A DNA stretch of 64,000 nt, taken from NCBI RefSeq assembly GCF_003369565.1, contig NZ_PIOD01000005.1, positions 248,001 to 312,000 of the forward strand, read 5' to 3'. The notes beneath the pieces were generated by a model, which did not search any database, was not told the DNA's origin, and saw nothing but the letters and a program-made list of their open reading frames with translations. The DNA comes from Oceanobacillus chungangensis (lineage in GTDB: Bacteria; Bacillota; Bacilli; Bacillales; Amphibacillaceae). The position numbers and the translations under genes are program-made. Within the stretch, counting starts at the first letter, position 1; each line of letters opens with the position of its first letter. Below are positions 43,194-52,940 of this stretch, in pieces.

Positions 43194-45689
43194 TTATTCA
43201 TTTGCACCGTAACTAATTAAGTTTGTAAAGATTCGATACCCACCAGGGACTTGATTATCAATTTGGCGGTAAAATACTAAGTTCGTGTATAGGTATGTTC
43301 CTTCACCATATTCAGCCATTAGTATTCCACCAGTAAATGGATCTTCACCTGGATCGGCCATACTTACAAACGTTTCATAACGATTGTCCCAATTCATAGG
43401 ATAATAGAGCCCACGTTCTTGTACCCAATTATCCCAATCATTATCTGTAATTTTATTCGGATAGTTAAATAGTTTGTGTTCTGGTTGTGTGACAGTTACG
43501 GTTGCATTTTCGTCTGTAACACGCCATTTTATTGATGGATTACCAATTTCTAATGGATAGGCTGGTGTTTTCACTTTATCCCAATTATCCCCGGGTTTAT
43601 GATATTGGACTACTAGATGTCCGCCGTTCTCAACGTATTCTAGTAAACGATTGTTGTTTTGCACAAGATCTGTTCTAGAAAGATTTGCACGGATTCCCGT
43701 GACAATTGTATCGTAATGTGACAGGTCAGCAGAAGATAAATCTTCTTCTGTAAGCTTCGTGATGTCAAATCCAGCATTTGCTAAATAATCAGCGACCATG
43801 TCAAAGCCACTTTCAATGTAACCAACTTTAAGATTGGCAGGCTTTAATAGTTCGAATGCAACACCATTAATCGTAGCTGGATACAGTAAATAAGAATCAT
43901 CAATATGATCATATTTAATTTCCTGTACGGTTGTATCGTATGTTTTTCCATCAGAAATAGCATTAGCTGCAATTGAAAAAGTTCCTTCATTTACATTTTT
44001 AGGTGGATGTAAAACAAAGGCTACTTGTTTTTCCTCAAATCTATCTGTAAATGTTAATTCTTGCTGTGATGGTTCGCTTGTCCATCCTGCAGGGAGGTTT
44101 AATGAAACAGTAGCGTCCTTCTCCCCGGCAAAATAATTTTTTACTTTTACCTGAACAGGGACCGTTTCTTGGACATCGGCTGTATTGATTGTAATGTTTA
44201 CAGGTTCAGGCGTAACACTTAGTTCCGGTAATACCGATACTGTGTTATCAAAATCTATGATTTTGGATGTTTCATAACCTTTTTGTTTGAACGTTATGTT
44301 TGTTTGAATTACCGCATCATCATATGGTTGGTAAAAATCTGATTCAGATGGAACCGTTACATCAAATGTTAATGTTTTTGATTCATTTGGTTTGAGTTGA
44401 TTTATTTTACTTCCTCCACCATGTTGGAAGTATTCAGGAGTAAGAAGGGTGGCTTCAAGGTTTTGAATTTTGGATTTCCCGTTATTTGTTAATTTAACCG
44501 TTACCTTTGTTTGCTCCCCATTCGTTAAAACATTCGATTCAATTGTTGTTTCAACCGAAAGACTGGATGATACAAAACTTAATTCCTCTAATTGTTCTTC
44601 TTTTAGTTCAAGTTTATGAAGTAAATCTTTTTTTAACGATACATCTAGATTTGCTGCTTTTGTTTTCTTTATTATTCTTTGTACATCCTTGAGTGCTTTC
44701 TGAGATTTTGGTTGGATAGCATCTCTATTAGGATATTGCTCAATAATCGAATTTAAATCCTTCTGTAATTTTTTCAATTGGACACGCAAGTCATTTTTTG
44801 GAACAATTTTTCCCCAATCATTGAAATCATAAGGAATACCTGCAAAAAGGTCAGGATTTTCAGTGGAAGCTACAGAATCGATTAATTCTAAATGAACTTG
44901 CCTCGGTGCGATGGGAATATCATTACCCATCCCTTGGCTTTTGTGCATATATCTCGATGCTTCCCCTAATTGTGGATAGCTCATGTCATAGATAGGGTCA
45001 TAGTCACCAATTTCAATTGAAGTAGTTGCTGTCTCTGCTGATTCAGCTGGTAAGTATAGTTTCTTAACTTGCCATGTGGATAAACCGTTTTCGAGTTGCT
45101 CAGTGAATACAGTAGGATCTGCAGCATCTTCAAATGCCCTTTCACTTAAAATAGAAATCGTCCGGTGGTGCCCATGTTGAGTGTCTACATCACGGAAGGA
45201 AGGCATCACAATATCGGGCTGATATGTTCGAATGAATTTAATTAATCGCTCATAGGTTACTTCTTCTCCCCACTTATCAAGAGTTTCCTCTGGTGATTTA
45301 GAAAAACCAAAATCATAGATCGTGTCTGAGGTAGTTTCACTTAAATGGTATGCTTTCACCCCAGTAATCTCTGCTGCTTCTATCATCTCATTGGAGCGAA
45401 TAATCCCAAGCGCATTACCTAATTCTGTGCCGATTTCATTCTGCCCACCCTCACCGCGATTTGCAATTAGACTAGAGGTCTTAACACCTAATCCCCTTGA
45501 TAAATAAGCAAGAAAATCACTTCGTTCATCATCTGGATGTGCTCCAGTATTTAAGAATGTAACTGTAGTTTCAAGTGGTTTAACTGCATTCCATAAATCA
45601 ACGTCAGGTTCATCCTTTGCTTGTCCAAGAGCTGGAGATACTGTAGCAATTAATAATACGATTAATAACAAATAAATAATCTTCTTCAT
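43194..45689 (-). CDS. Secreted PIG-L/LmbE-family deacetylase with NEW3-like domains
   Basis: ATG 45689 follows AAAGGGG; an upstream TTG overlaps that site. The 831-residue product has a signal peptide (LLLIVLLIATVSPALGQA), a PIG-L domain (about 40-290) with the zinc motif AHPDDE (His51, Asp53, Asp54) and HGHHRT, which may supply the third ligand, then a helical stretch, beta-sandwich NEW3/alpha-galactosidase-NPCBM-like repeats (about 390-560), and a C-terminal domain resembling class I glutamine amidotransferase/ThuA-like folds (about 610-830). PIG-L enzymes remove N-acetyl from GlcNAc-containing compounds. A palindrome also found before the divergent ROK gene lies upstream, so it is likely co-regulated with the importer. 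The substrate is unknown. Confidence 0.8.
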   Translation of the reverse strand: MKKIIYLLLIVLLIATVSPALGQAKDEPDVDLWNAVKPLETTVTFLNTGAHPDDERSDFLAYLSRGLGVKTSSLIANRGEGGQNEIGTELGNALGIIRSNEMIEAAEITGVKAYHLSETTSDTIYDFGFSKSPEETLDKWGEEVTYERLIKFIRTYQPDIVMPSFRDVDTQHGHHRTISILSERAFEDAADPTVFTEQLENGLSTWQVKKLYLPAESAETATTSIEIGDYDPIYDMSYPQLGEASRYMHKSQGMGNDIPIAPRQVHLELIDSVASTENPDLFAGIPYDFNDWGKIVPKNDLRVQLKKLQKDLNSIIEQYPNRDAIQPKSQKALKDVQRIIKKTKAANLDVSLKKDLLHKLELKEEQLEELSFVSSSLSVETTIESNVLTNGEQTKVTVKLTNNGKSKIQNLEATLLTPEYFQHGGGSKINQLKPNESKTLTFDVTVPSESDFYQPYDDAVIQTNITFKQKGYETSKIIDFDNTVSVLPELSVTPEPVNITINTADVQETVPVQVKVKNYFAGEKDATVSLNLPAGWTSEPSQQELTFTDRFEEKQVAFVLHPPKNVNEGTFSIAANAISDGKTYDTTVQEIKYDHIDDSYLLYPATINGVAFELLKPANLKVGYIESGFDMVADYLANAGFDITKLTEEDLSSADLSHYDTIVTGIRANLSRTDLVQNNNRLLEYVENGGHLVVQYHKPGDNWDKVKTPAYPLEIGNPSIKWRVTDENATVTVTQPEHKLFNYPNKITDNDWDNWVQERGLYYPMNWDNRYETFVSMADPGEDPFTGGILMAEYGEGTYLYTNLVFYRQIDNQVPGGYRIFTNLISYGANE

Positions 45690-45756
45690 AATTGTAACCC
45701 CTTTCAAATTGTTGGAAATTTAGGTGATACAAATATCCTCCTTTCGAATATGTTGA

Positions 45757-45775
45757 GTTAGTAAAGTTTACTAAC
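45757..45775. promoter_or_regulatory. Palindromic operator next to the deacetylase gene
   Basis: GTTAGTAAA (45757-45765) and TTTACTAAC (45767-45775) form a perfect 9-bp palindrome around one base. It lies 68 bases upstream of the deacetylase start. A near-identical copy is at 46020. This is the kind of site bound by ROK repressors, and the ROK gene is adjacent. Confidence 0.7.
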
Positions 45776-46019
45776 CAACTGGATTAAAATGACTACGAAT
45801 GCATGTCATTAGTTTATAACATAGCATGTTAATTTATAATGTAAATATTCGAAAGGTTCCATTTATCTATGTTCTTATAGTCAAAAAGTAGGAGCAATTA
45901 CTCCCGAGCGTAAGGGGGATAAGTAAATGTATCAAGGCAATAAAGATGAATATTAAATTAAAAAATAGGCACTTTACAAATACAACGCTTTCAATTAGAA
46001 TAGTGTTAATATTAAGATA

Positions 46020-46038
46020 GTAAGTAAACTTTACTAAC
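46020..46038. promoter_or_regulatory. Second copy of the palindromic operator, next to the ROK gene
   Basis: GTAAGTAAA (46020-46028), C, TTTACTAAC (46030-46038) repeats the 45757 palindrome with one mismatch in the left arm. It lies 59 bases upstream of the ROK start, so the ROK protein may repress its own operon and the divergent deacetylase gene. Confidence 0.7.
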
Positions 46039-46096
46039 GAACAAAATTTTTAAAGATACAAACAGAATTGGAATTTTATATTAAGGGGCTTATGCA

Positions 46097-47260
46097 ATGC
46101 AGAAAGGTAACTCGGCGTACATTAAAAAGATAAATAAACAATTGGTACTTAAATGGATTATTAATGAAAAGTCTACTTCACGTGCATCTATTTCTAAAGC
46201 GCTTTCAATAAGTAAACCTACCATATCAGCTATAGTGGATCAACTATTAGAAGAAGGCTGGATATATGAAACTGGTAATGGCGTCTCTTCCACTAGTGGA
46301 GGAAGGAAACCAGTAAATATTAAATTCAATCCAAAAAAGGCATATATTATTGGAATTGATATCGGTGGTACTAAAATAGCTATCGGAATAACAGATTTAA
46401 ATGGAAATGTTTGTGGTCTTATTGATTTCCCGACACAGCAGTATTTAGATGGGGATATATTTACTGAAATAAAAATACGAGTAGAAGCATTGAAAAAAGA
46501 ATTGCAAATAGATGATTCTAAGATTCTAGGAATGGGAGTAGGGGTGCCAGGAGTTGTAGAAGTGGAGACAGGGATTGTTCACGAAGCGCCGGCCATGGGA
46601 TGGAGAGATTTTCCGGTTGGGGAAAAGCTGCATTCACAATTTGCTTACCCTGTTTACATTGATAACGACGTAAATATTAGTGTCCTTGGGGAGCATTGGA
46701 AAGGTGTTGGAATAGACAAGAAAAATCTTGTATATATCGCGATTGGTACAGGGATTGGCAGTGGCATTATGATAAATGGTGAGTTATATCGCGGTAGTAA
46801 TAATAGTGCTGGTGAAATAGGTTATATGGTTACGGATAGAGAATATGCACGAACCTACCAACCTATTTTTGAAGGATATGGCTTTCTAGAAAGTGTGTCA
46901 GGGGGATCATCGATAGGGAGCAAATTATCAGCGCGTATTGGAAAGGAAATTACAGCAAAGGATGCTTTTGATCTCTACGTAAAAAATGATAAAGATGCAG
47001 TTGAAGTGGTTGATTTTGCAATTGAAAATTTATCGCTCGGTATTGCTAATTATATTTCCCTGCTAGATCCAGAATTGATTGTTTTAGGAGGTGGTGTAAG
47101 TGAATCGTATCCTGTTATAAGTAGAAAGATGGAAGACATCATTTCACGATTCACACCAAGAAAATGCGAGGTAGTCCAAACATCCTTTGGAAAAGAAGCT
47201 GGGGTCATTGGGGCAGTTGCTTTATTTCTAAAGGAATATGACAGTATTTATAAAATTTAG
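46097..47260 (+). CDS. ROK-family transcriptional repressor (NagC/XylR type)
   Basis: The 387-residue protein has an N-terminal winged HTH (about 10-70; ASISKALSISKPTISAIVDQL) and a ROK sugar-sensing domain (GIDIGGTKIAIGITD, MGVGVPG, IDNDVN, AIGTGIGSGIM). The CxCGxxGCxE zinc motif usual in this family is absent: the segment after GELYRGSNNSAGEIGY runs through VTDREYARTYQPIFEGYGF with no cysteine. It therefore belongs to a zinc-less subset or senses differently. It is first in an apparent operon with an ABC importer and an argininosuccinate lyase-like gene. The inducer is probably a sugar or sugar derivative. Confidence 0.85.
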   Translation: MQKGNSAYIKKINKQLVLKWIINEKSTSRASISKALSISKPTISAIVDQLLEEGWIYETGNGVSSTSGGRKPVNIKFNPKKAYIIGIDIGGTKIAIGITDLNGNVCGLIDFPTQQYLDGDIFTEIKIRVEALKKELQIDDSKILGMGVGVPGVVEVETGIVHEAPAMGWRDFPVGEKLHSQFAYPVYIDNDVNISVLGEHWKGVGIDKKNLVYIAIGTGIGSGIMINGELYRGSNNSAGEIGYMVTDREYARTYQPIFEGYGFLESVSGGSSIGSKLSARIGKEITAKDAFDLYVKNDKDAVEVVDFAIENLSLGIANYISLLDPELIVLGGGVSESYPVISRKMEDIISRFTPRKCEVVQTSFGKEAGVIGAVALFLKEYDSIYKI

Positions 47261-47276
47261 CAAGGGGGAATTTGTA

Positions 47277-48398
47277 GTGGGAAAGATGAGAAATGGTTGG
47301 CTATTTTTACTTGTTCTTTTAGTAAGTGTAGTGCTTGCAGGTTGTATGGCAGGTGGGGGCAATAAGGAAGAAGAGAATACGGATGACTCAGATGATACAA
47401 CTGTAGAAACGTCGGGCAATCAATCTAGTGAATTAGAAGACAAAGTAGTCGTATATTCTCCGCACGGAAGTGATATTTTAAGTGAATTTGAAAAACAATT
47501 CGAAGAGGAATATGGAATTGATATGCAGTTCTTAGATATGGGATCCCAAGAGATTCTAGACCGAGTTCGTTCAGAAACGAATAATACACAGGCTGATGTG
47601 TGGTGGGGCGCACCGCAAGTGAACTTTGATCAAGCAAAAGAAGAAGGATTACTTGCTGAATACAAGCCATCCTATGCTGATTCGTTAGATGAACTATACC
47701 ATGATGAAGACTGGATGTGGTCTGGAACATCGATTACCCCAGAGGTAATTATGTATAATACACAGGAAATTGACGCTGAAGATGTACCAAAGGATTGGGA
47801 CGATCTTCTAGATCCGAAATGGGAAGATGAAATTATTATTCGCTATCCATTAGCTTCTGGAACAATGCGGACAATCTATTCTGCAATGATATATCGAACA
47901 TATAAAGAAACGGAAGATACGACTGAAGGATATGAATGGTTAAGTAAATTAGATGAAAATACAAAAGAGTATTCTGCAAACCCAGAATTAATGTATAACC
48001 AAATAGCTAAAGGTGTAGGGTCTTTAACAGTTTGGAATATGCCAGATACTGTAATGCTAGCAGAAGAGAAGGGCTATCCATTTGATTATGTAATCCCAGA
48101 AAGTGGAACGCCTGTCCTTACTGAAGGGATCGCGATCATTAAAGATGCACCAAACCCTAAAGCAGCAGAAGCCTTTTATGAATTTGTTAATACAAAAGAA
48201 GCTGCACAATTATTAGCGGAAACATATTACCGAATACCTACTCGTAGTGATATTGAAGATTTACCAGCTTGGATTAGTGAAACAGAGATTAAACCAATGG
48301 ATATTGATTGGGCATTATTCCAAGAAAAAGAAAGCGAATGGATGGAGTATTGGGATACAAATATTAAAAATACCGAAAAGGATTTAAGCGAAGAATAG
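47277..48398 (+). CDS. ABC transporter substrate-binding lipoprotein, AfuA/Fbp (Fe3+/sugar-phosphate) type
   Basis: I chose GTG 47277 behind AAGGGGG, giving 373 residues; earlier in-frame codons overlap the ROK gene. A lipoprotein signal with VVLAGC is followed by an acidic linker and a periplasmic-binding fold: VVVYSPHGSDILSEFEKQF, ADVWWGAPQVNFDQAKEEG, SYADSLDELYHDEDW. These resemble ferric-ion-binding and AfuA-type proteins. AfuA, first thought to bind iron, binds hexose phosphates, so a sugar phosphate or another anionic ligand fits as well as iron. The ROK regulator and PIG-L deacetylase nearby favour a sugar derivative. Confidence 0.83.
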   Translation: MGKMRNGWLFLLVLLVSVVLAGCMAGGGNKEEENTDDSDDTTVETSGNQSSELEDKVVVYSPHGSDILSEFEKQFEEEYGIDMQFLDMGSQEILDRVRSETNNTQADVWWGAPQVNFDQAKEEGLLAEYKPSYADSLDELYHDEDWMWSGTSITPEVIMYNTQEIDAEDVPKDWDDLLDPKWEDEIIIRYPLASGTMRTIYSAMIYRTYKETEDTTEGYEWLSKLDENTKEYSANPELMYNQIAKGVGSLTVWNMPDTVMLAEEKGYPFDYVIPESGTPVLTEGIAIIKDAPNPKAAEAFYEFVNTKEAAQLLAETYYRIPTRSDIEDLPAWISETEIKPMDIDWALFQEKESEWMEYWDTNIKNTEKDLSEE

Positions 48399-48419
48399 AG
48401 TAAAGGGAGTTGTTGTTTC

Positions 48420-49517
48420 ATGTCAACAGTGAATTTATCAGGCATTACAAAGAAGTTTGGTAGTGTTACAGCAGTCAATAAATTAGATTTATTGATTAAT
48501 GAAGGCGAATTTTTTACGTTTCTTGGTCCAAGTGGATGTGGTAAAACAACAACGCTTCGAATGATTGCTGGATTCTACTATCCTACAATAGGAAAAGTAA
48601 TGTTTAATGATAAAGATATGACTACCGTCTCACCAGAAAAAAGAAATACGGGCATGGTTTTCCAAAACTATGCCTTATTTCCTCATATGACTGTTTTCGA
48701 GAATGTAGCTTTTGGATTGAAAGTAAGAAAGTTAAGTTATAGTGAAATTCAAAAACGGGTTCATGACGTATTAGAAAAAGTTCGATTGGATCAATTTATC
48801 AAGCGCCAAGTAAGTCAATTAAGCGGAGGCCAGCAGCAACGAGTAGCATTAGCGCGTGCATTAGTGATTGAACCAGATATTCTATTATTAGATGAGCCAT
48901 TGAGTAATTTAGATGCTAGATTACGAGATGAAATGCGAAATGAAATTTTGCGACTGCAGAGAGAATATGGGATTACAACGATTTATGTTACACATGATCA
49001 GGTAGAGGCATTGTCGATGAGTGACCGGATCGCTGTTTTCAATACAGGTGTATGTCAACAAATTGGTACACCTACAGAAATATACAATCAGCCAGTTAAT
49101 GATTTTGTCGCGGAATTTATTGGCGAAACAACCCTTTTACCAGTCATGTTTGAAAAAGCGCTTAGTAATCAAAAGCTATATCGTAATAATGACCTGGATG
49201 CTTCTTTCCACGTCAATGACTCCCCATTAAACATCGCATCCTATGAAGATTCAGACGAACTAGTCATGTCAATTCGACCAGAAGCGGTTCAAATTCATAT
49301 GAATGAAATACAAGGTGAGAATGTACTACAGGGTGAAGTAGTAGAGGTGCAATTTACTGGGGCATCTGTCCACACATATATAAAGTTGAACAATGACGTA
49401 ATTATTCGGTCTACAGATTTAAATAAAGGTCCGAGTACATATTTAAGCATAGGTCAAAAAGTGTATGTTCTACTGCCCCCTGATCAAATACGAGTGATCC
49501 CAAAGGCTAGGAAGTGA
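48420..49517 (+). CDS. ABC transporter ATPase (FbpC/PotA-like)
   Basis: The 365-residue protein has Walker A GPSGCGKTTT, Q-loop VFQNYALFPHMT, signature LSGGQQQRVALARAL, Walker B LLLDEPLSNLDA and the H-loop VTHDQ, then a TOBE-type C-terminal domain (about 240-360). It powers the importer made by its neighbours: the binding protein ends 21 bases upstream and the fused permease begins 7 bases downstream. Confidence 0.93.
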   Translation: MSTVNLSGITKKFGSVTAVNKLDLLINEGEFFTFLGPSGCGKTTTLRMIAGFYYPTIGKVMFNDKDMTTVSPEKRNTGMVFQNYALFPHMTVFENVAFGLKVRKLSYSEIQKRVHDVLEKVRLDQFIKRQVSQLSGGQQQRVALARALVIEPDILLLDEPLSNLDARLRDEMRNEILRLQREYGITTIYVTHDQVEALSMSDRIAVFNTGVCQQIGTPTEIYNQPVNDFVAEFIGETTLLPVMFEKALSNQKLYRNNDLDASFHVNDSPLNIASYEDSDELVMSIRPEAVQIHMNEIQGENVLQGEVVEVQFTGASVHTYIKLNNDVIIRSTDLNKGPSTYLSIGQKVYVLLPPDQIRVIPKARK

Positions 49518-49524
49518 GAAGGAC

Positions 49525-51210
49525 ATGATAAATGCTGAAAAAAGAAAAACGATATTACTTTTAATTCCAATTATTATCGTTTTAGTAGGTTATGTGCTAT
49601 ATCCATTAATCGAAACGATGATTGAGAGTTTCAAAAAGGATGGTTTTATTTCTTTACAAAATTATCAAGACTTCTTTGGTGCAAAATCTGCAGCGAATTT
49701 TGAAGCATTATGGAATTCAGTCTGGATTTCGCTCGTATCCGTATTTTTTAGTGCATTAATCGGTGTGCCATTAGCATATATTTTTAACCGGTATGATTTC
49801 CCTGGACGTAAGTTTTTCTCCAATATTGCAATCATGCCAATCGTTCTACCATCACTTGTTGGTGTAATGGCATTTATGTATTTATATGGGGAAGCTGGCT
49901 TAGTTCCAAACATGATTAAAGACTTGTTTAACTTAGCAGAAGTTCCGTTTAGTATTGGGGGGATTTCCGGAATATTAATCGTCCATGCTTATACAATGTA
50001 TCCATATTTTTATATGACTACAGCATCGGCGCTAAATAATATTGATCCATCATTAGAGGAAGCTGCTAATAATTTAGGTGCTAATCGCTTTAGAGTATTT
50101 TGGAAGGTAACCTTCCCATTACTAACACCAGGATTAGTTGCTGCATCATTATTAGTATTCATGGTATCGATGGCTTCCTTTAGTGCGCCATTTTTACTAG
50201 CTGGAGGATTCAGAGTACTAAGTTTACAAATCTATTTCTCCAAAATGAATGGAGATTTGGAAATGGCTGCAACACAATCTGTTATATTGACAATCGTTTC
50301 CGTATCATTCTTATTGTTCATGAGATGGTATCAAAATCGAAAGGATTATAGAATGTCCTCTAAAGGCATTGGTGCCCACCGCAGCGAGGTAAGTAATCCA
50401 GTTCTAAAATGGTCGATGGTAACACTTGGAATTCTTGCTGTGATTGTTTTGTTATTACCACATGTGACTCTATTAATTTTATCACTTGTGCCTGAAGGAG
50501 CTTGGACGTGGCAAACATATCCAACAGCATTTAGTCTGGAAAACTTCCGATTATTATTTGAAAATCCAAATGTTTGGGATCCAGTAAGAAATAGTTTAAT
50601 CATGTCCTTTATCGCATGTTTAGGGGTATTTATCTTTGGAATCATTGCTTCCTATACACTTGTTAAACGTAAATTTATCGGTAAAAACTTATTGGATATT
50701 CTTGTAATGCTACCATGGATATTACCAGCGACCGTTGTTGGGATGAATTTAGTATTGGCATTTAATGAACCGAGTGTATTCTCGTTTGGTAAAGTGCTTG
50801 TCGGTTCTTTCTGGATTTTACCACTTGCTTATTTTGTCCGATTTATTCCATTAGTAGTTCGTTCGGCGTCGGCGGTTTTAGAACAAATGGATGATTCGCT
50901 TGAGGAAGCAGCGCAAAATCTAGGTGCGAAATGGTTTTACGCATTTAGACGAGTTGTCATTCCGATTATATTGCCTGGGGTTTTAAGTGGTACGTTACTA
51001 GCATTTGTTCAAGCAGTAGGAGAATTTCCAACGTCTGTTCTACTGTATACATTGGATAATCGACCAATTTCAATTGAAATAATGAACCAATTACGTATGT
51101 TTAACATGGGAATAGCTGCAGCATATGGAATGATTCAAGTTGGGTTAATTGCAATTGTCATGATTATTTCTAGTAAGTTCCTAAAAGTGAGGAATCAGGA
51201 TGCATTATAA
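49525..51210 (+). CDS. Fused two-domain ABC permease (FbpB/AfuB-like)
   Basis: The 561-residue protein has two halves, each with about six membrane segments and an EAA loop: SLEEAANNLGANRFRVFWKV (about residue 175) and SLEEAAQNLGAKWFYAFRRV (about 465). This fused arrangement is typical for ferric-ion and AfuB permeases, where one polypeptide forms the whole channel. It completes the importer encoded by the two preceding genes. Confidence 0.92.
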   Translation: MINAEKRKTILLLIPIIIVLVGYVLYPLIETMIESFKKDGFISLQNYQDFFGAKSAANFEALWNSVWISLVSVFFSALIGVPLAYIFNRYDFPGRKFFSNIAIMPIVLPSLVGVMAFMYLYGEAGLVPNMIKDLFNLAEVPFSIGGISGILIVHAYTMYPYFYMTTASALNNIDPSLEEAANNLGANRFRVFWKVTFPLLTPGLVAASLLVFMVSMASFSAPFLLAGGFRVLSLQIYFSKMNGDLEMAATQSVILTIVSVSFLLFMRWYQNRKDYRMSSKGIGAHRSEVSNPVLKWSMVTLGILAVIVLLLPHVTLLILSLVPEGAWTWQTYPTAFSLENFRLLFENPNVWDPVRNSLIMSFIACLGVFIFGIIASYTLVKRKFIGKNLLDILVMLPWILPATVVGMNLVLAFNEPSVFSFGKVLVGSFWILPLAYFVRFIPLVVRSASAVLEQMDDSLEEAAQNLGAKWFYAFRRVVIPIILPGVLSGTLLAFVQAVGEFPTSVLLYTLDNRPISIEIMNQLRMFNMGIAAAYGMIQVGLIAIVMIISSKFLKVRNQDAL

Positions 51211-51306
51211 TTTTAGAAAAAAAGGTGTAGCCAATCTTCTTTGTGACACCTTAGTTGCACTGAATCCAGGTAAGGCTATTCTCTGTATAAATCTTGATAT
51301 AAGAAC

Positions 51307-51343
51307 CAAACAGTAATCCTGTATTTAGAAGAGGGTTACTGTT
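51307..51343 (+). terminator. Intercistronic hairpin before the lyase-like gene
   Basis: AAACAGTAATCC (51307-51318) pairs with GGGTTACTGTTT (51332-51343) with one weak pair. No long T run follows, so it may attenuate rather than stop transcription. A weaker stem (AAGGTGT/ACACCTT) is at 51222-51252. Confidence 0.45.
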
Positions 51344-51372
51344 TACTATGAAGAATATTGAGGTGCTAGTTC

Positions 51373-52767
51373 ATGCTAAAAGAACGATTTGAAAATTCGG
51401 AGGGATTCGCATTCCCAGGGAAAACATATATCGATGAATTATTAAAGCCGGTATTCCATGATCAAAAGGAATACTTATTCGACGCAATGTTTATGATTCA
51501 TAAAGCACATACAACGATGCTAGCTGAACAAGGAATACTGACGGAAGAGGAATGCAGAAAGATTTTAGATGCCGTGAATCAAGTAGAACAACTGGATCAA
51601 AGTAAAATCGAGTATTCCCCACAATACGAGGATTTATTTTTCTTAGTAGAATCAAAGATTGGCGAGATCATTGGTGACGATTTGGCAGGAAAGATGCATA
51701 TTGCAAAAAGTAGGAATGATATGGGCGAAGCGATGTATCGCATTGTAATACGTAATTATCTGAACCTGACAATTGAAAATGCAGAGAATCTTTGTGAAGC
51801 AATTCTTTACCAAGCAGAACAACATGTACAATCGACCATGCCAGCGCATACGCATACTCAACCCGCACAACCTACCACGTTCGGGCATTATTTAGTCGCC
51901 ATTTATGATAATGTGCAAAGGGATATCGACCGTTTAAAGCAAGCGTATCGCATTGTAAATCAATCACCAATGGGAGCGGCTGCTATAACAACTACTGGTT
52001 TTCCTATCAATAGGGAAAGAATGGTTGAGTTGCTTGGATTCGATGGGTTAATAGAAAACTCTTATGATGCAATTGGTGCTGGGGATTACTTAATCGAAGC
52101 AGCCCAGACCCTTGTAAGCTTAATGACAAACATGGGAAGATGGATTCAAGAGTTTCTACGTATGACATCAAAGGAAGTTGGATTGATAAAAGTATCGGAC
52201 GCATATGTACAAATAAGTAGTATTATGCCACAAAAGAGAAATCCAGTTTCCATTGAGCATTCTCGAGCTATCGCCAGTAGTGCAGCTGCAGAAGGAATGG
52301 CGGTAGTTCATATGATTCACAATACTCCATTCGGTGATATTAATGATACAGAGGATGATTTACAACCTCATTTGTACAGCGGTTTTAAAAAATCTGTTCG
52401 AGTATTGAGATTAATGCGGGCTGTAATTTTAACAATGGATTTTGATAGTAAACGTGCTTACCAACAAGCAAGAGAAAATATGATAACCATAACGGAACTA
52501 GCCGATGTTTTAGCACGAGATTATGGTATTTCCTTTAGAAAAGCGCATCAAAAGGCGAGTGTCATTGCGAAAAAAACTGATGCTGAAGGCAAAGAATTGT
52601 ATGAGATTCCACTAAAATTGGTAAACCAGTGGCTTGGAGATGTTCAGCTATCAAATGATGATTGGGAAGCAATTATCAATCCAGATCGTTTTGTTGAGAG
52701 AAGGAATATTACTGGAGGACCGAACCCAGACGTAGTCCGTGCGATGATTGATAATAGGAAATTATAA
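51373..52767 (+). CDS. Argininosuccinate lyase-like enzyme (aspartase/fumarase superfamily)
   Basis: The 464-residue protein has the superfamily blocks: KSRNDMGEAMYRI (compare SRNDQ in true argininosuccinate lyase), HTHTQPAQPTTFGHYL with the general acid/base His, and the mobile loop SSIMPQKRNPV with the catalytic Ser. Superfamily enzymes split C-N or C-O bonds with release of fumarate. No argG or other arginine gene is nearby; instead it follows an ABC importer and precedes a HAD phosphatase remnant. It may cleave the imported compound, for example an N-succinyl-type conjugate, as EDDS lyase does. This alternative is inference; a plain argininosuccinate lyase is possible. GAGGTG precedes the ATG. 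Confidence 0.8.
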   Translation: MLKERFENSEGFAFPGKTYIDELLKPVFHDQKEYLFDAMFMIHKAHTTMLAEQGILTEEECRKILDAVNQVEQLDQSKIEYSPQYEDLFFLVESKIGEIIGDDLAGKMHIAKSRNDMGEAMYRIVIRNYLNLTIENAENLCEAILYQAEQHVQSTMPAHTHTQPAQPTTFGHYLVAIYDNVQRDIDRLKQAYRIVNQSPMGAAAITTTGFPINRERMVELLGFDGLIENSYDAIGAGDYLIEAAQTLVSLMTNMGRWIQEFLRMTSKEVGLIKVSDAYVQISSIMPQKRNPVSIEHSRAIASSAAAEGMAVVHMIHNTPFGDINDTEDDLQPHLYSGFKKSVRVLRLMRAVILTMDFDSKRAYQQARENMITITELADVLARDYGISFRKAHQKASVIAKKTDAEGKELYEIPLKLVNQWLGDVQLSNDDWEAIINPDRFVERRNITGGPNPDVVRAMIDNRKL

Positions 52768-52776
52768 AATCTTTGT

Positions 52777-52824
52777 AACACCCTGTGGAGTAATTGTATT
52801 GATCTACTTCATCGGGTGTTTTTA
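52777..52824 (+). terminator. Terminator after the lyase-like gene
   Basis: AACACCC (52777-52783) pairs with GGGTGTT (52814-52820), extended by an inner TGGAGTA/TACTTCA stem, and is followed by TTT. Confidence 0.75.
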
Positions 52825-52940
52825 TGTTATCAACGAATTCAAATGTAACTATGGAAATTCAAAATTTAAATAGTGAGATGAAAGTTTAGGAATCTTTAAC
52901 TATCTATGCTAAAGTAGTATCAAAAAGCGAGGGATATAAC

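Noticed and set aside
46097-47260. Reading the ROK protein as a glucokinase
   Set aside because: A clear N-terminal winged HTH is present and operator-like palindromes lie next to the gene.
47238-47276. ATG 47238 as start of the binding protein
   Set aside because: It lies inside the ROK gene with no suitable ribosome site and would bury the lipoprotein signal; GTG 47277 has AAGGGGG at the right distance.
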